DNA of 64,000 bases from Firmicutes bacterium UBA5286 (lineage in GTDB: Bacteria; Bacillota; Proteinivoracia; UBA4975). The translations under genes and the position numbers were made by a program. This document shows, in pieces, positions 7,117-15,984 of this stretch. Below the pieces are notes generated by a model. The model saw only the letters and a program-made list of their open reading frames with translations, did no database searches and was not told where the DNA came from. The first letter of the stretch is position 1. Each line of letters opens with the position of its first letter. Where the stretch lies: the NCBI GenBank assembly GCA_002408465.1, contig DHSM01000022.1:105726-169725 (forward strand), in the 5' to 3' direction.

Positions 7117-9614
7117 TCCTCCCTCTGAGGAGAGGTAGATTGCAAAAATTCCCTTTGCCAAGCCAGGACTTCTCTGGCCGGACCGCTGCGTATGGGACAA
7201 GGGGGCAATGATTCCAAGAACCAGCGCCCGTATCCCCTGGTTGCTACTCGCTTGTCCAGCACCAAGACAACGCCCTTATCCTGCTTGTTCCGAATGAGGC
7301 GGCCAAAGCCCTGCTTGAAACGCAAAACTGCCTGAGGAATTTGGAAAGAATAAAATGGGTTTTTCCCCTGACTTCGCATTTCTTCCATTCTCGCCTGAAA
7401 TACAGGCTCGTCAGGCACATTAAAGGGCAAGCGGGTCAAGATTAGATTGCTCAGGCTTTCCCCGGGCACATCCACCCCTTCCCAAAAGGACGCAGTGGCC
7501 ATCAAGACTGAATTAGTATCCGCCTGAAATTTTTCCAACAGTCTGTGCCGGGGCATATCTCCCTGGCAAAGCAGGGTAATCCCCTGGGCGGTGAGATCCT
7601 CTCCCAGGGCGGCAGCCGTTGCATTTAGCAGGTAAAAGGACGTAAAGAGCACCAGACCCCTGCCCCGGGAGGCCAGCAGCGACTCCCCGATGGCGGGGAT
7701 TATTTTAGCCTGAAACCCGTGTTCCGCCGGATCAGGCAGGTCGGTTGCTATGCCCAGCAGCACCCGCTGCTGGTAATTGAAAGGGGATTCATACTGCAAT
7801 TCCTTGACCTTGAAGGTTCTATCAAGTCCCAGCCTTTCCCGGATATAATCGTAACTCTTCTTCACCGTCAGAGTTGCGGAGGTGAAAATTACTGAAGGGA
7901 ATTTCTCCCACAGATTCTCCTTCAAAATATTGCTTACCGCGAGGGGTGCATAATTAAAGACTGCTCTGGGTCCCTGGCGGGTTGTTCCCAGTTCTGCCCA
8001 GCGCACCAAAGAACCATCTTCCCCCACAAGCACTTCCTGCAGGTCAGCTTCTAATCCCCCCAGCCTGGCCCGAATCCCATCTATTTCAATGGCCTGGGGC
8101 AACACAACCTCAAAGCCCTGGGGACCCAGGAAATCGAGGCGGGTGCGAAATGCCTCCAATAATTTTCCCAACCTTGCCGTCTCCAAAAACAAGGTCTCGG
8201 CCTTTGTTACCAGCTGCTGCCAGCCAGGGTGGTGAGCATATTCTCCAGTCAAACGCAATTTCAGGTCTTTTTCTCCCTGCTGGCTTAGAAAATTGACTGC
8301 AGCAGCGAAGAAACCGTTTATCTCTTCGCCTAAGTGGATACATTCCGGCACCAGCTGCTGCCGTATAGTCTCCATAAGTCCCCGGACCAGTTCGGCGTCA
8401 AGTCCTGCTGCAGCCGCCAATTTGTTTTCTAAGACCACCAGCAGTCCCTTGGACTTATTGGCCCGGACTGCATACAAGCGGGCCAGCAGCCGGGAGAAGC
8501 TCAGCCTGGTCACTCTCCCGCCCAGCCAGTCTGTTGCCGCCCGTTCAACATTATGAGCTTCGTCCAAGACTACACAGTGGTATTCCGGCAACACCCCCGT
8601 ATCCGCTCCTTTGCTGCGCAGGGCAATGTCCGCAAACAGCAAGCTGTGATTGGCTATGAGCACTTGGGCATCCAGGGCCTCCCGCCTGGCGCTGTGGAAA
8701 AAGCACTCCCGAAAAAACTGACAGTTGACCCGCAGACAGGCATCCGGTTCCGAGCAAACCAGGTCCCATAAGTCTCCGGGCCAAAAACCCAAATCGGATT
8801 TGGTTCCGTCCCGGGTGGTTTTCTCCCAGGTCATCATCGCCTGGAGGTTAGACAAATCTTTGTCCTCAATTAAATCCTCCCCCCGCTGAATGAGCTCCCG
8901 AAACTTTCGCTTGCATAGATAGTTTGCCCTGCCCTTGACAAGGACGGCTTTAAACCCAAAGGGCAACCCTCGCTGCAGGAGAGGGATATCTTTATAGAGC
9001 AACTGCTCCTGTAAATTTATGGTGTTGGTGGAGACAACCACCCGCCGGTTGTTCTCCCTGGCCCAGATGAGCACCGGCACCAGGTAGGCCAGACTCTTGC
9101 CGATGCCCGTGCCCGCTTCCGCCAAGGCATGAGCACCCTCATTGAGGGCCTGGGCAAGATTGACAGCCATCTCCAGCTGCTGAGGCCTGCTCTCATAAGC
9201 GGGCATAATCCCGGCAACATATCCGCCGGGGCCCAAGGCAGCATTAACCAGTTTGAGGGAAACACTTGCCTGCGGTTTGCTTTGCACCGGCTCTACCAGG
9301 ATATAGGCCTCGCTGACACTGTTGTCGACAATGGCGAAGCCAATGCCTTCCCGAGCCAGCCGAGAAGCTGCTGTAATATCCCCCCCGGAAGGCGTCAGGT
9401 CTCCAGAGGGATGATTGTGAATAACCATCAGGCAGAGACCGGGCTTAGCCTGGACCACGGTAGGAACGCTGTCCTGGTTTCCCCGGGACATGACCTGGAT
9501 ATCTGTCATTACATTCTCCCTAAGGGTGGCGCGAAAAAATACTTCGTTATTATTGGCAGCTGCTATCTCCTGGCGCATCAGCCTGGCTGCCGCCGGGGAA
9601 AACCACTTATGCAT
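7113..9614 (-). CDS. RadC-type JAMM domain fused to DinG/XPD-family helicase
   Basis: 833 residues. The first about 115 residues form a JAMM/MPN+ fold of the RadC type: E24, then HNHPSGDLTPSGGD with H66, H68 and D79 as likely zinc ligands. From about residue 130 it is an iron-sulfur superfamily 2 helicase: Walker A EAGTGIGKS (156-164), cysteines 224, 283, 288 and 294 for the 4Fe-4S cluster, DEAH at 341-344 and QGFGRLIRN near the end. Bacillus DinG carries an exonuclease domain at this position instead. The frame is continuous across the junction. Helicase activity on DNA is inferred from family; the role of the JAMM part is unknown. Confidence 0.9.
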   Translation of the reverse strand: MHKWFSPAAARLMRQEIAAANNNEVFFRATLRENVMTDIQVMSRGNQDSVPTVVQAKPGLCLMVIHNHPSGDLTPSGGDITAASRLAREGIGFAIVDNSVSEAYILVEPVQSKPQASVSLKLVNAALGPGGYVAGIMPAYESRPQQLEMAVNLAQALNEGAHALAEAGTGIGKSLAYLVPVLIWARENNRRVVVSTNTINLQEQLLYKDIPLLQRGLPFGFKAVLVKGRANYLCKRKFRELIQRGEDLIEDKDLSNLQAMMTWEKTTRDGTKSDLGFWPGDLWDLVCSEPDACLRVNCQFFRECFFHSARREALDAQVLIANHSLLFADIALRSKGADTGVLPEYHCVVLDEAHNVERAATDWLGGRVTRLSFSRLLARLYAVRANKSKGLLVVLENKLAAAAGLDAELVRGLMETIRQQLVPECIHLGEEINGFFAAAVNFLSQQGEKDLKLRLTGEYAHHPGWQQLVTKAETLFLETARLGKLLEAFRTRLDFLGPQGFEVVLPQAIEIDGIRARLGGLEADLQEVLVGEDGSLVRWAELGTTRQGPRAVFNYAPLAVSNILKENLWEKFPSVIFTSATLTVKKSYDYIRERLGLDRTFKVKELQYESPFNYQQRVLLGIATDLPDPAEHGFQAKIIPAIGESLLASRGRGLVLFTSFYLLNATAAALGEDLTAQGITLLCQGDMPRHRLLEKFQADTNSVLMATASFWEGVDVPGESLSNLILTRLPFNVPDEPVFQARMEEMRSQGKNPFYSFQIPQAVLRFKQGFGRLIRNKQDKGVVLVLDKRVATRGYGRWFLESLPPCPIRSGPAREVLAWQREFLQSTSPQRED

Positions 9615-9684
9615 GGCTATTCACCTCCGCCTGTTATTATAGCATTTTGCCGCCAGGACATACTATCCTTAAGGAGGTAAGAGA

Positions 9685-10284
9685 TTGGCAAAACCCAAGG
9701 GCAAACCCAAGGCCAGGGAAATTCGCTCTCAGCACGCGCAATTGAAGAGCCATCCCCATGGCAATGAAAAAGGTGTCAAGTGGCCCATGGCTGTCAAGGA
9801 CGGCTCCAGGCAAGACTACGGCTCCAAGATGGATACTGGGCTAAAGGGAACTGACAAGGAACTTTTGGCTGTACAGAGACAGCTTGACTCTGACGAAAAT
9901 TTATCGGCATATGGACTCAAGGCCGGTTCCGCAAATAATAAAATCCAGATTACCGGCATAGTGGATACTCTGGCTGACAAAGAAAAACTCAAGCCCCTTT
10001 TAAGAGATCTGGGAATTGTTGAGTTTGCCGACGGAGTCAGCATCAGCACCGATGGCTCCGTCCTCGACCAGGATGTCTCCAGGGAGGTTATGGAAGAAAT
10101 TGGGGCTGAACCACTGCTGGCAGACAATGCCATCAGCGTAGAATGTGTCGCGGGGACGGTGTACTTGACCGGCGAAGTGAGGAGTCCCCGCCAGGAAGAG
10201 GCAGCTCTTGCCGCTGCCGGCCGGGGCCGGGGTGTTGTCCAGGTCGTCAGCCAGCTGCGCTTTTTGCCGGAAGTAAGGGAATAA
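9685..10284 (+). CDS. BON-domain protein, function unknown
   Basis: 199 residues starting at TTG 9685, with an excellent AAGGAGG site. The first 50 residues are basic and low in complexity (lysine, glycine, proline rich). Two BON-like alpha/beta repeats follow at about 65-125 and 130-197; the second contains VAGTVYLTGEVRS. BON domains usually bind phospholipid or membrane surfaces. There is no signal peptide or membrane helix, so it may act in the cytoplasm or on the inner membrane face. It is transcribed against the neighbouring genes. Confidence 0.75.
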   Translation: MAKPKGKPKAREIRSQHAQLKSHPHGNEKGVKWPMAVKDGSRQDYGSKMDTGLKGTDKELLAVQRQLDSDENLSAYGLKAGSANNKIQITGIVDTLADKEKLKPLLRDLGIVEFADGVSISTDGSVLDQDVSREVMEEIGAEPLLADNAISVECVAGTVYLTGEVRSPRQEEAALAAAGRGRGVVQVVSQLRFLPEVRE

Positions 10285-10289
10285 AAAAA

Positions 10290-10317
10290 GATGTCTCTGG
10301 GCAAAACCAGAGGCATC
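10290..10317. terminator. Bidirectional terminator
   Basis: An 11-bp stem (GATGTCTCTGG with CCAGAGGCATC, one G-U pair) lies between two convergent genes. It is followed by a run of T on the minus strand and a weaker T-rich stretch on the plus strand. It ends both the BON gene and the J-domain gene. Confidence 0.8.
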
Positions 10318-10347
10318 TATTATTTTGTGATAGTTTCGTGCCAGCCT

Positions 10348-11064
10348 TTATTTTAAAGCAAGTTCGATCAGTTCCTCATCCAGCCAGTCTCCCTGTACAT
10401 CCCGGACCAGCATTTTATGTTTATAGACAAATCTTGACGCCCAGCGTCCTGAAGGCAACTGGGGAAACCAAAGCTGCACTGTGGCCCGGGTGCCGGGAAA
10501 CAGTTCAACTCCCGCTTCTTTGTACTTGGGGGGATGCTGCCAGGCGCAGACCGGGTGGCATTGATAAAAATCCCCCATTTGGTCTACAAGCACCCCTCTG
10601 CCATTGCGGCAGTCCATCTGCTGGGAGAAAGAAGCCCGGTTGCGCACATGCAGAATGAGTATTGAAGCCCGCAGGGCAAACAAATCTTTGCTTTCCAGTG
10701 AGAGCAACTGCTTGTAGCGGCAGCTGCGGCGATAATAACTGCATTCCCGGGGGCAAGTAAAGACTTGATTTGGCTGCAGTTCGGCGATCTGAATTTCCAG
10801 ATGCCGACCCCGGGTGGGAGCGGGCACAATTTGCGCCCCGTGGGCAACAGCGGTTTCTTGTTGGCTGCGGGCATGAAGGGTCCCGGGAAATGAGGGTTCC
10901 AGCGCCAATGCCAGGTTTCGGTATGCCTCTTCTATTTCTTTGGCCCTTTCCGGGTCGCCGCCAACATCAGGATGATGTCTTTTCATCAGGGCCCGGTAGG
11001 CAGCCCTGATTACTTCTGTAGGGGCGCCAGGACTGACGCCAAGCACTTTGTAATAATCCTTCAT
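10348..11064 (-). CDS. J-domain (DnaJ-like) protein with cysteine-rich C-terminal part
   Basis: About 238 residues. An N-terminal J domain (1-60) has the essential HPD motif in KRHHPDVGGD, so it should stimulate an Hsp70 ATPase such as DnaK. The rest is not the zinc-finger/CTD arrangement of true DnaJ; it carries scattered cysteines (CPRECSYYRRSC, CHPVC) and matches no family I know. ATG 11064 is chosen over the upstream GTG because of an AAGGG site 8 bp before it. It lies 49 nt after rlmH and may share its transcript. Confidence 0.8.
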   Translation of the reverse strand: MKDYYKVLGVSPGAPTEVIRAAYRALMKRHHPDVGGDPERAKEIEEAYRNLALALEPSFPGTLHARSQQETAVAHGAQIVPAPTRGRHLEIQIAELQPNQVFTCPRECSYYRRSCRYKQLLSLESKDLFALRASILILHVRNRASFSQQMDCRNGRGVLVDQMGDFYQCHPVCAWQHPPKYKEAGVELFPGTRATVQLWFPQLPSGRWASRFVYKHKMLVRDVQGDWLDEELIELALK

Positions 11065-11122
11065 TTTTCCCACCCTTCCTCTTTGCTACTTCGCCGGGGA
11101 GAAGAATATTTCCTGCCAAGGA

Positions 11123-11596
11123 CTATTTATGATAGGTCTCGCCGGCATTAATCTTGCATGCCCGATAGAGCTGCTCCAATAGAATCAGCCGCATAAGCTG
11201 ATGAGGAAAGGTTAGAGCAGAAAAGCTCAAACGGTAGTCTGCCCTGGTGAGCACATCCTGGCAAAGGCCCATGGAGCCGCCTATACAAAAGGTCGCTTCA
11301 CTGATTCCCCGCAGGGACAGGCTTTGAAACAGGGCAGCCAAGCCCGGAGAATCCAAGCTTCTGCCTTTTATGTCCAGGGCAATAACATAAGACCTAGGTT
11401 TAATCCTGGTCAATATTTGCTCCCCTTCCCTTTGCAGGGCTTGTTGCTGCTGAACGCTGCCCCTGGGACAGGGCTGGTCCGGCACTTCCTCGATGCTTAC
11501 TTTCCCTAGCCGGCCCAAGCGGCGACAATACTCTTGGATTCCCAGCTGCAGCCACTTTTCTTTTACCTTGCCCACAACTACCAGCCGAAATTGCAT
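11123..11596 (-). CDS. rlmH: 23S rRNA pseudouridine-1915 N3-methyltransferase
   Basis: 157 residues, SPOUT superfamily. Methylates pseudouridine 1915 in helix 69 of 23S rRNA using SAM. The C-terminal knot is clear: IALDIKGR, FCIGGSMGL and the terminal YRACKINAGETYHK. Its position after htrA and the CxxC protein matches the Bacillus order yyxA-yyzF-rlmH. Start ATG follows the stop of the preceding small gene directly. Confidence 0.95.
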   Translation of the reverse strand: MQFRLVVVGKVKEKWLQLGIQEYCRRLGRLGKVSIEEVPDQPCPRGSVQQQQALQREGEQILTRIKPRSYVIALDIKGRSLDSPGLAALFQSLSLRGISEATFCIGGSMGLCQDVLTRADYRLSFSALTFPHQLMRLILLEQLYRACKINAGETYHK

Positions 11597-11764
11597 TTAT
11601 ACCACCAGGTAGACGGGAGGTTGAGAGCAAAAATCGCAGAAATGAGGTGCTGTCCAGTCAGTAAAAGAAACTTTATCTAAAAGATACAGATCAGGCGGTG
11701 ACTCATATATATCTACGAATTCGTCTATGGCCTGATCCAGATGCTCCGAGCAGACAACATACAT
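11597..11764 (-). CDS. yyzF: Small CxxH/CxxC protein, YyzF family
   Basis: 55 residues beginning MYVVCSEHLDQAIDEF and containing CDFC near the C-terminus, the pattern of the small CxxH/CxxC protein found between htrA-like and rlmH genes in Firmicutes. The cysteines and histidine suggest metal binding; the function is unknown. ATG 11764 is set by AGGAGG seven bases upstream. The stop abuts the start of rlmH. Confidence 0.85.
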   Translation of the reverse strand: MYVVCSEHLDQAIDEFVDIYESPPDLYLLDKVSFTDWTAPHFCDFCSQPPVYLVV

Positions 11765-11778
11765 TCTACTGCCTCCTG

Positions 11779-12942
11779 TCACCGAACTTCTAATTCCGCT
11801 AAAATTACCTCAAAATTGAGTTTTTCCTTTCCTCGCACCACCGTCACCTGGACCTTGTCGCCGACGGATTTGTTGCTGATAATGCGGCGCAGGTCACGAA
11901 GGCCTTCTGTCTTGGTGCCATTAACTTCAATTATGATATCCTCAGGCTTAATTCCCGCTTGCCTGGCGGGTCCGCCATAGGGGGTCTCAGTAACCAGCAA
12001 ACCGTAATCACTGCCTAAATTATAGGCCTCGGCAATGGCCGGCGTAATTTCACCGATGGTCACTCCCAGCATGGGACGGATGACCCGGCCCTCTTTGATC
12101 AAGGATTCGCTGATGCTCTTAACCAAGTTGCTGGGAATGCTGAAACCAAGGCCCTCTGCGTCAGTTATCTTGACGCTGTTGATACCTACCACTTCACCCT
12201 TCATGTTGACCAGGGGACCGCCGCTGTTGCCGGGGTTGATGGCCGCGTCGGTCTGCAGGAGGCCAAAGACCCAGTCATACACGTCAAAGCTGCGATCGGT
12301 GGCGGAGATAATACCCAAGGTTACCGAACGCTGCAGTTCAGGCCCGCCGGGGTTGCCAATGGCGATGACAAACTCGCCAACCGTAAGTTGTCCGGAATCC
12401 CCCAGCACAGCCCAGGGCATGTCTGCCAAGGGTTGTATTTTTAATACAGCCAAATCGGTGCCAGGGTCCTGGCCGACAATAGCAGCATCCACTTCCTGAC
12501 CATTGCTCAAGGTCACTACCACGGAGACGGCATCTTCCACCACATGGTAATTGGTGACAATATAGCCGCCGGGGCTGATGATTACACCGCTGCCATATCC
12601 CGTGGGCGCCGCAGGCGTGATTCTTCCAAACCAGTCCCGAGATTGAGAAATGCGAGTGACACCGACAACAGCGGGGAAGACCTTGCTTACCGCTGCAACA
12701 ACCGCCGTCTGTTGATATTCCAAGTCTGGCATCTGGAGAGAATCCTGATTCTGATAATTCCAGGGCAAGACTTGGTCTGGATTAGGATTTTGGCTGATGT
12801 CAGCTGCAGGCAACAAATAGGGAAGCAGCGCGGGCAGACATAAAAGTACAATCAACCCGCCCAATAAAGCTGCAGCCACCAGTCCTAAAAAACGACGCCA
12901 ACGAGAAGAACGGGGGGATTTTTCAATATAGTATTCTTCCAT
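11779..12942 (-). CDS. htrA: HtrA/DegP-type serine protease with PDZ domain
   Basis: About 387 residues. One N-terminal membrane helix anchors a trypsin-like S1C protease domain outside the cell, followed by one PDZ domain. The catalytic triad is His in VTNYHVVED (about 133), Asp in DPGTDLAVL (about 163) and Ser in INPGNSGGPL (about 240). The family degrades misfolded envelope proteins. ATG 12942 follows AGAGGTGG; two upstream GTG codons are less likely. It is the gene after walJ, as in Bacillus. Confidence 0.95.
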   Translation of the reverse strand: MEEYYIEKSPRSSRWRRFLGLVAAALLGGLIVLLCLPALLPYLLPAADISQNPNPDQVLPWNYQNQDSLQMPDLEYQQTAVVAAVSKVFPAVVGVTRISQSRDWFGRITPAAPTGYGSGVIISPGGYIVTNYHVVEDAVSVVVTLSNGQEVDAAIVGQDPGTDLAVLKIQPLADMPWAVLGDSGQLTVGEFVIAIGNPGGPELQRSVTLGIISATDRSFDVYDWVFGLLQTDAAINPGNSGGPLVNMKGEVVGINSVKITDAEGLGFSIPSNLVKSISESLIKEGRVIRPMLGVTIGEITPAIAEAYNLGSDYGLLVTETPYGGPARQAGIKPEDIIIEVNGTKTEGLRDLRRIISNKSVGDKVQVTVVRGKEKLNFEVILAELEVR

Positions 12943-12953
12943 TTGCACCACCT

Positions 12954-12972
12954 CTGTTACGAATTGTAACAG
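12954..12972 (-). promoter_or_regulatory. Palindrome abutting the htrA ribosome site
   Basis: CTGTTAC-GAATT-GTAACAG is a perfect 7-bp inverted repeat in the short gap between walJ and htrA. In the transcript it forms a hairpin whose 3' arm runs straight into the AGGTGG ribosome site. It could be a protein operator or an RNA element limiting htrA translation. No T tract follows, so it is not a terminator. Confidence 0.5.
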
Positions 12973-12977
12973 ATTTG

Positions 12978-13775
12978 CTATTTAACCTGCAACACCGGAC
13001 CCGGCTTATGCCGGGGAAGGACTTTTAGGCTGTGATAAACTGGTTCCGAATCCATACCCTGGGCCGCAAGGAACTGAGCTACCGCAGCAATGGCGATTTC
13101 AGGGCTGTTGTTGACAGCGCTCAGGTGACCTAAATGGGCCTGGGTAATCTTGCCCTTGGCGGCCAGCCATGCCAGCACACGGGCCGCCTGTAGATTGGAA
13201 AGATGCCCATTTTCGCTGGCCACCCTTTTTTTTAACGACCAGGGATACGGTCCCTGCTGCAGCATCTTAAGATCGTGATTTGCTTCAAGCACCATGGCAT
13301 TGCATGCGGACAGTGTATTGACCATAGCTTCAGTGACACAGCCGGTATCCGTAAACACCGCCGCCCGGCATTTGCCTGTATCAAAGATATAGTTAACCGG
13401 TTCCAAGGCATCATGGCAGACTGGCAGCGCCCAGACTTCCAAGCCATTTAAGACAAAAGCCGTCCCCGGAGAAATTAGATGAATTTTATCTTCGGAGATG
13501 ATGCCCAGTCTATCTCTGGCCGCCAGCCAGGTGCCTGCAGTCATGTACAGGGGAATTCCCAGCCTGCGGCTGAGAATGCCGGCGCCGGCAATATGGTCAT
13601 TGTGTTCGTGGGTTACAAGTATGGCTGTGATGCTGGCGGAATCAATCCCCGCTGCCGCCAGTCCGGCATAGGTCCGCTTGCCGCTGAGGCCGGCATCCAG
13701 GAGCAAGGCCCGGCCCTGATGCAAAATTATGTATGCGTTTCCACTGCTGCCGCTGGCCAGCGAATGAACTTCCAT
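12978..13775 (-). CDS. walJ: WalJ (YycJ) metallo-beta-lactamase-fold hydrolase
   Basis: About 265 residues with the MBL metal motif THEHNDH and the family N-terminus SLASGSSGNAYII. WalJ proteins are linked to cell-wall and replication coordination in Firmicutes and have been described as nucleases; the exact substrate here is inferred only. ATG 13775 is preferred over GTG 13790, as GGAGG lies 8 bp before it. A terminator separates it from murA. Confidence 0.92.
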   Translation of the reverse strand: MEVHSLASGSSGNAYIILHQGRALLLDAGLSGKRTYAGLAAAGIDSASITAILVTHEHNDHIAGAGILSRRLGIPLYMTAGTWLAARDRLGIISEDKIHLISPGTAFVLNGLEVWALPVCHDALEPVNYIFDTGKCRAAVFTDTGCVTEAMVNTLSACNAMVLEANHDLKMLQQGPYPWSLKKRVASENGHLSNLQAARVLAWLAAKGKITQAHLGHLSAVNNSPEIAIAAVAQFLAAQGMDSEPVYHSLKVLPRHKPGPVLQVK

Positions 13776-13792
13776 TTTCCAAGCCTCCACAT

Positions 13793-13813
13793 AAAAACGG
13801 GGCAGCTGCCCCG
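13793..13813 (-). terminator. Terminator after murA
   Basis: The 16-bp palindrome CGGGGCAGCTGCCCCG (13798-13813) is followed on the minus strand by five T. It lies three bases past the murA stop and before walJ. Confidence 0.8.
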
Positions 13814-13815
13814 CT

Positions 13816-15069
13816 TCAGATCAATTCAATATCTGCGCCCAGGCCCTGGAGTTTGCCAATAAAGTCATGATACCCCCTGCGCAGGTGCTCAACTCCGCTG
13901 ACCCGGGTTTCTCCCCGAGCGATAAGTCCGGCAATAATCAGGGCGGAACTAGCCCGTAAATCGAAGGGATGGACAGTAGCGCCCAGGATTTCGTCAACGC
14001 CTTCGATTACCGCAGCCCGGCCCTCAACTTTGATATTGGCTCCCATCCGCTTTAGTTCATCTACATAGCGAAATCTGGTTTCAAATATATTTTCGGTAAT
14101 AATGCTTGTGCCTGTACACACTGCCAGGTAAGAGGCCAGGGGCTGCTGCAAGTCAGTGGGAAACCCCGGATAGGGCAAGGTCTTGATGTCAATGGCTTGG
14201 CCCCTGGCGGGACCCCGCACTCGAATCCAATCATCACCTTCCTCTATCATTACACCGGATTCCCTCAATTTGGCTGTCACTGCTTCTAGATGGCGAGGAA
14301 TGACATCTTTAACAATCACATCGCCGCCGGTGGCTGTGGCAGCTATCATAAATGTACCGGCCTCAACCCGGTCGGGTATAATGCTGTGCTCGGAACAACC
14401 CCGCTCCCTTGTGCCTGTGATGCGCAGGGTGCCCGTTCCCGCCCCCCGAACAACAACTCCAATTTTATTTAAAAAGTTTGCCACATCGATGATTTCTGGT
14501 TCCCGGGCTGCGTTTTCAATGGTGGTATTACCCTCAACCCCTGCCGCTGCCAGCATTACATTGACGGTTGCCCCCACAGTGACCAAGTCAAAATATATGT
14601 CTCCGCTTTTTTTCTCTCCACCCTGCAAATGCACCTTGCCGTCGCTGATAGTCCAAGAATAGCCCAGGGCATGAAATCCTTTAAGGTGCTGATCTATTGG
14701 CCGGGGACCGATTTTGCACCCGCCGGGCAAACCCGTCCTTGCTGAGCCAAATCTACCCAAGAGAGCGCCCATAAAATAGTAGGATGCTCGCAACTTCTCC
14801 GCAAGTCCCTCAGGAGGAGTGAGATTTTTTATCTGTGCTGTGTCAACGCTGATGGTGGAAGAATCCAACCACTGAACTTCTGCGCCTAATGCCGAAAGAA
14901 TTTCGCACTGGGTGCGCACATCGGTAAGGGGGGGCACATTTTCAAGGACACAAGGCCCCTGGGCGAGAATGGTGGCAGGAATAATTGCCACGGCTGCGTT
15001 TTTTGCGCCGCTAATGCTGACAGTACCTTTAAGAGGAAGAGACCTGTTGATGCGTATAATATTTTCCAT
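13816..15069 (-). CDS. murA: UDP-N-acetylglucosamine 1-carboxyvinyltransferase
   Basis: 417 residues, the full EPSP-synthase-like fold. Adds enolpyruvate from PEP to UDP-GlcNAc, the first committed step of peptidoglycan synthesis. The catalytic cysteine is present in LPGGCKIGPRPID (C118), the residue targeted by fosfomycin in the family, and the N-terminal lysine motif SGAKNAAVA is intact. It is embedded in the wal operon between yycI and walJ. Confidence 0.95.
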   Translation of the reverse strand: MENIIRINRSLPLKGTVSISGAKNAAVAIIPATILAQGPCVLENVPPLTDVRTQCEILSALGAEVQWLDSSTISVDTAQIKNLTPPEGLAEKLRASYYFMGALLGRFGSARTGLPGGCKIGPRPIDQHLKGFHALGYSWTISDGKVHLQGGEKKSGDIYFDLVTVGATVNVMLAAAGVEGNTTIENAAREPEIIDVANFLNKIGVVVRGAGTGTLRITGTRERGCSEHSIIPDRVEAGTFMIAATATGGDVIVKDVIPRHLEAVTAKLRESGVMIEEGDDWIRVRGPARGQAIDIKTLPYPGFPTDLQQPLASYLAVCTGTSIITENIFETRFRYVDELKRMGANIKVEGRAAVIEGVDEILGATVHPFDLRASSALIIAGLIARGETRVSGVEHLRRGYHDFIGKLQGLGADIELI

Positions 15070-15102
15070 GATTACCCCCAGCTGAAGATAGTGATATCTA
15101 TC

Positions 15103-15984
15103 TTATTCAACGTCGAAGAGGGTTTTCCTGCCGGGAAACTGTCTTTCGCCTTCAAGTTCTCCGGTTTGAGCGTTGACATAGTACTTGCTGCCGCCTTCAG
15201 TCTCCACAACCCAAACCGGGCTGGCACGCCATTGATCTGCCAGCACCGGCATGCCATACCAGGAGATATATATGCCAGTAATTGTGGCCCCTGCTGGCAT
15301 TTTTTCCGCCGCTACTGTCAAGGCTGCGGTGGCAGGAATGGATAACAAGCTTTCCCCCGCATACCCCATCACTTCAACCCAATAATAATCCAGTTCAATT
15401 ATGCTGCCGCTCTGATCAACCACTACGACAATGCTGGAGACTTCAAGTTCCTTACCATGCCAGCGTTGAATATACTCCACTGCCCATGTGCCGTCTGGGC
15501 TGGCCGCCGTCTTCCCGGCAATTGAATCCCTTGGTCTGCCCACAGTGTCTTCTAAGAATTGATCGGCCCTTTTGCGGGCTGCGGATATGGCAATGTCGCC
15601 GTTTTCGGGGGGGAGGGCGGAAAGATAGTGAATGCGGCCATCCACGTAAATGTCAACTTCACCAAGAGCGGAACGGTATTCCGACTTGGCTCCCGAAGCG
15701 ACTCGCTCAAACTTCTCTCCTATGAGACTCGCCGCCACTTCCTCTTCGCGAAAAAGCACATTGCTTACGCCTAATAATTGCAGGCGCTTCATCCGCCTGG
15801 GCACCTTGGCTGTGACGGCAATGCCGCTGTACTCCAGTTCTTCAAGGGTTGCCTGGATTTGTTCCGGGCTGACATAGTTTGAGGAATCAAAAAAAACAGG
15901 CAGCAGCCACAACTGAAAGACAAAAGCCAAATTCAAGACTAAGAAGGCAATGATAAAAATGTTGATTGTCCGCTCCCAATCCAT
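15103..15984 (-). CDS. yycI: YycI-like regulator of the WalRK system
   Basis: 293 residues with one N-terminal membrane helix (about 8-28, IFIIAFLVLNLAFVFQ) and an extracellular remainder. Start MDWERT resembles Bacillus YycI (MDWKRT). YycI and YycH bind the WalK transmembrane region and tune kinase activity. It is immediately downstream of yycH and 33 nt before murA. Overall sequence is divergent, so the family is assigned from topology, start and context. Confidence 0.82.
   Translation of the reverse strand: MDWERTINIFIIAFLVLNLAFVFQLWLLPVFFDSSNYVSPEQIQATLEELEYSGIAVTAKVPRRMKRLQLLGVSNVLFREEEVAASLIGEKFERVASGAKSEYRSALGEVDIYVDGRIHYLSALPPENGDIAISAARKRADQFLEDTVGRPRDSIAGKTAASPDGTWAVEYIQRWHGKELEVSSIVVVVDQSGSIIELDYYWVEVMGYAGESLLSIPATAALTVAAEKMPAGATITGIYISWYGMPVLADQWRASPVWVVETEGGSKYYVNAQTGELEGERQFPGRKTLFDVE

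Noticed and set aside
9129..9680. Plus-strand 183-codon ORF opposite the JAMM-helicase gene
   Set aside because: Shadow of a well-supported gene on the other strand, with no ribosome site and no family resemblance.
10882..10895. TCCCGGGAAAT resembling a Noc-binding site
   Set aside because: Only about 11 of 14 bases match the Bacillus consensus and it lies within the J-domain coding sequence; one partial site is not evidence.
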